From Clostridium aestuarii (GTDB lineage Bacteria; Bacillota; Clostridia; Clostridiales; Clostridiaceae): DNA of 64,000 nt. The DNA is taken from NCBI RefSeq assembly GCF_026735135.1, contig NZ_JAPQER010000004.1:1-64000 (forward strand), in the 5' to 3' direction. Under the pieces are notes generated by a model. That model was not told the DNA's origin, did no database searches, and saw nothing but the letters and a program-made list of their open reading frames with translations. This document shows, piece after piece, positions 61,890-64,000 of the stretch (the stretch's first letter is position 1; each line of letters starts with the position of its first letter). The translations under genes and the position numbers were made by a program.

Positions 61890-62684
61890 ATGTTAAATTG
61901 GAAAAAAATCGTTTTATCTTCTATCTTGGCTGCGTCAGTAGTTGTACCAAGTGCTGCATTTGCTGCAGGAACAAATACTGCAAAACCAACTAAAAATGTG
62001 AAAAAATCAGTTATTCAAAGAGTTAAATTAACTGATGCACAGAAGGAAATGATGAAAGAAGTTAAAGAAAAAGTAAAGAATGGTGAAATGACAAAAGATG
62101 AATATGTACAATTTTTAAAAGATAATGGTATAAAGTCAATTAAAAAAGAAAGAATTAAGTTAACAGAAGAACAAAAGAAAATAATGCAAGAAGTTAAAGA
62201 AAAAGTAAGTAGTGGCGAAATGACAAAAGAAGAAGCCGTACAATACTTAAAGGATAATGGTATAGATATAACAAAAAAAGGAAGAGCTAAGTTAACAGAA
62301 GAACAAAAGAAAATAATTGAAGAAGTTAAAGCAAAAGTAAAGAGCGGAGAAATGACAAGAGAAGAAGCAAAACAATATTTAAGTGATAATGGTATAAAAA
62401 CAATTAAAAGAAAAGGAATTAAGCTAACAGAAGAACAAAAGAAATTAATTGGAGAAGCTAAAGAAAAAGTGAAAAATGGTGAAATGACAAAAGATGAATA
62501 TGTACAATTTTTAAAAGATAATGGGATAATGCAGTTAAGAAGAACTGGAAAAAGCAAAGTTGAAAAAAATGGTACTAAGTTAACAGAAGATCAAAAGAAA
62601 ATATTTCAAGAAGTTAAAGAAAAAATAAAAAGTGGAAAAATGACAAAAGAAGAAGCAACGCAATATTTAAATGAAAAACTATAG
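61890..62684 (+). CDS. Secreted protein of five tandem helical (SHOCT-like) repeats
   Basis: 264 residues from the ATG at 61890 after AAGGAG. A signal peptide (ending AAFAA) and Lys/Thr linker precede five repeats of about 40 residues, each KLTEEQKKIxxEVKEKVxxGEMTK(D/E)E.xQ(F/Y)LKDNGI. The first and fourth repeats share DEYVQFLKDNGI, suggesting recent duplication. The pattern resembles SHOCT/DUF2680 helix-turn-helix hairpins. It lies just upstream of a two-component system and could be its sensed or regulated partner. Confidence 0.8.
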   Translation: MLNWKKIVLSSILAASVVVPSAAFAAGTNTAKPTKNVKKSVIQRVKLTDAQKEMMKEVKEKVKNGEMTKDEYVQFLKDNGIKSIKKERIKLTEEQKKIMQEVKEKVSSGEMTKEEAVQYLKDNGIDITKKGRAKLTEEQKKIIEEVKAKVKSGEMTREEAKQYLSDNGIKTIKRKGIKLTEEQKKLIGEAKEKVKNGEMTKDEYVQFLKDNGIMQLRRTGKSKVEKNGTKLTEDQKKIFQEVKEKIKSGKMTKEEATQYLNEKL

Positions 62685-62718
62685 GTAGCAATCAATAGAA
62701 AATGAAAATGAAATTAGT

Positions 62719-62748
62719 ACAAACGTGGGTATATCCACGTTTGTTTTA
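62719..62748 (+). terminator. Rho-independent terminator
   Basis: ACAAACGTGG / CCACGTTTGT followed by TTTATTTAT. Confidence 0.82.
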
Positions 62749-62796
62749 TTTATATTATAATAGATTATATAAATAATAAATATAGGAGTGAATAAA

Positions 62797-63483
62797 ATGG
62801 AGTATAAAATTTATTTAGTTGAAGATGAGGAAAACTTAAATAGTATTTTAACTTCTTATTTTGAGAAAGAGGGATGGAATGTAACTTCTTTTTTGAATGG
62901 AGAAAAGGCTCAAATGGCAATAAAAGATCATCCTGACTTATGGGTTTTAGATATAATGCTTCCTGGTATTGATGGATATCAGTTAATAAAGGATATAAAA
63001 TCTGATAATGCAGACATACCTGTAATTTTTATTTCAGCAAGAGATGCAGATTTAGACAAGGTAATAGGGCTTGAAATGGGAAGTGATGATTATTTAGCAA
63101 AACCATTTTTACCAAGGGAGTTGGTGATAAGAACAAAAAAACTTTTAGAACGAGTTTATAAAAGTAGCAAAGCAGTTTATAAAGCTGAAAGAGTGGAGAT
63201 GTTCCCATATTCTATTGATGAGATAAAACGAATGGTTTATCTAAACGATGAGCTTATAAATTTAACATCTAAGGAATTTGATTTATTATTATTATTTGTG
63301 AAAAATCAAGGTAGTGCGTTTTCAAGAGAGAATATATTAAATACTGTATGGGGCGATGACTATTTTGGAAATGATAGAGTTGTAGATGATTTATTAAGAA
63401 GGTTAAGAAAAAAAATGCCAGAATTGAATATTGAAACAATATATGGTTTTGGATATAGAATAAATTCAGTAAAAAGAAAATAA
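62797..63483 (+). CDS. OmpR/PhoB-family response regulator
   Basis: 228 residues. Receiver (YLVEDEENLNS; phospho-Asp52 in VLDIMLPGIDG) and C-terminal winged helix (NLTSKEFDLLLLFVKN, RVVDDLLRRLRKK, IYGFGYRI). The ATG at 62797 is eight bases after AGGAG. Its sensor kinase is the next gene. Confidence 0.95.
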   Translation: MEYKIYLVEDEENLNSILTSYFEKEGWNVTSFLNGEKAQMAIKDHPDLWVLDIMLPGIDGYQLIKDIKSDNADIPVIFISARDADLDKVIGLEMGSDDYLAKPFLPRELVIRTKKLLERVYKSSKAVYKAERVEMFPYSIDEIKRMVYLNDELINLTSKEFDLLLLFVKNQGSAFSRENILNTVWGDDYFGNDRVVDDLLRRLRKKMPELNIETIYGFGYRINSVKRK

Positions 63484-63558
63484 TATGCTTTATTTGTAAA
63501 AATTTTAAATATAGGTTATTTAATCATAGAAAATTATTAAATTAAAGTTGGTGATAAT

Positions 63559-64000
63559 TTGAAGAATAAGCCTTTAGCTTTTCAAATATGGGTAGTTATA
63601 TGTGGAATTATTTTAGCTATATTATTAATATTAGCTGTTTTATTTGCTTTTACTTTAAGAAGTTTTTTCACTAATGAAGTTTATAATACTATTGAAGCAG
63701 CTCAAATGAAATACACAGCTAGACTTTCAGGAGAAAAAATTAATAAAAAAAAATATATGCAATTAATGAATGAAGTCGAGGCAATACAGAATATAAGAAG
63801 TGTTTCACATATTAAATATCCGTCAACGAAGATTGTAGAACAATTAAAATTACATAAATTATATAATAATAAACAAGAGACAGAGAAATTTCTAAATGAA
63901 ATAATAAAGCAGGTTAAAAATCAAAAATCAAAAACAAAAAGATATGAAAAAAATATAAATGGAAAGAAAATATTTTATGTTATATACAAGTTCAATGCTT
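63559..64000 (+). CDS. Sensor histidine kinase, N-terminal part (cut by window end)
   Basis: Open frame from TTG at 63559 to the last base. It begins with a membrane helix (about 9-33, FQIWVVICGIILAILLILAV) and then a polar extracytoplasmic segment (about 40-147) with a helix and ISVSHIKY-like strands; kinase domains must lie beyond the window. GGTGAT precedes the TTG. Pairing with the adjacent response regulator supports the call. Confidence 0.75.
   Translation, partial: MKNKPLAFQIWVVICGIILAILLILAVLFAFTLRSFFTNEVYNTIEAAQMKYTARLSGEKINKKKYMQLMNEVEAIQNIRSVSHIKYPSTKIVEQLKLHKLYNNKQETEKFLNEIIKQVKNQKSKTKRYEKNINGKKIFYVIYKFNA

Noticed and set aside
62015-62557. 180-codon minus-strand frame inside the repeat protein
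   Set aside because: It mirrors the repeats of the plus-strand gene, lacks a ribosome-binding site, and reads as Phe/Ser/Leu-rich antisense sequence.

Overview
The base composition (strongly A+T-rich), the ribosome-binding sites (GGAGG or AGGGGG followed by ATG, GTG or TTG), the sporulation genes and the gene order all point to a low-GC, spore-forming Clostridium (sensu stricto) chromosome. I cannot fix the species from sequence alone. The window starts in the 3' end of a 23S rRNA gene followed by 5S rRNA. I see no tRNA genes, insertion sequences, prophage modules or CRISPR arrays.

Layout. 0.4-5.6 kb: Sir2 deacylase, an NSS-family Na+ symporter, an S66 LD-carboxypeptidase and CorA. 5.8-9.7 kb: two secreted wall enzymes (an L,D-transpeptidase and a polysaccharide deacetylase) sharing a repeated accessory module. 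9.7-13.1 kb, all on the minus strand: a GGDEF/HD-GYP c-di-GMP enzyme and an agr-type peptide signalling island with TWO short agrD genes of different predicted peptide core, agrB, and a membrane protein resembling an AgrC sensor half without a kinase. 13.4-18.4 kb: conserved Firmicute block gin - Orn/Lys/Arg decarboxylase-like - tmk - darA - holB - ricT. 18.5-27 kb: ferredoxin, lrgA-lrgB, a complete Dpp/Opp transporter and an M42 peptidase. 27.2-30.7 kb: trmN6, rsmI, an NlpC/P60 hydrolase with a WalR-like box, and AbrB. 31.3-37.5 kb: CCA-adding enzyme, transaldolase-like protein, DUF1836 protein, arcA and arcB. 37.5-39.8 kb, minus strand: antiporter, PII-like partner and two tiny basic proteins. 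40-43.3 kb: accessory segment with a Card1/Can2-like CARF nuclease lacking a nearby CRISPR locus and a chromosomal ParM-ParR-like cassette. 43.4-49.7 kb: cheA-mcp-cheW-cheR-cheB. 49.8-55.4 kb: ispF, a small protein, a DnaA-box cluster, and a serine T-box operon (aminotransferase, serA, TIM-barrel protein). 55.5-59.2 kb: Csp, DEAD helicase, second S66 peptidase and a HAD phosphatase. 59.3-64 kb: a secreted beta-helix protein, two small membrane or secreted proteins, a secreted five-repeat protein and a two-component system whose kinase runs off the window.

Connections. Cell-wall remodelling recurs (L,D-transpeptidase, deacetylase, NlpC/P60, two S66 peptidases, LrgAB). Peptide signalling, c-di-GMP, c-di-AMP (DarA) and a predicted cyclic-oligoadenylate effector give several small-molecule circuits. 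Two clusters of DnaA boxes in inverted pairs (33.83-33.97 and 50.99-51.31 kb) lie far from any dnaA gene. The most interesting unknowns are the double-agrD island, the orphan CARF nuclease beside the ParM cassette, and the DnaA-box clusters.
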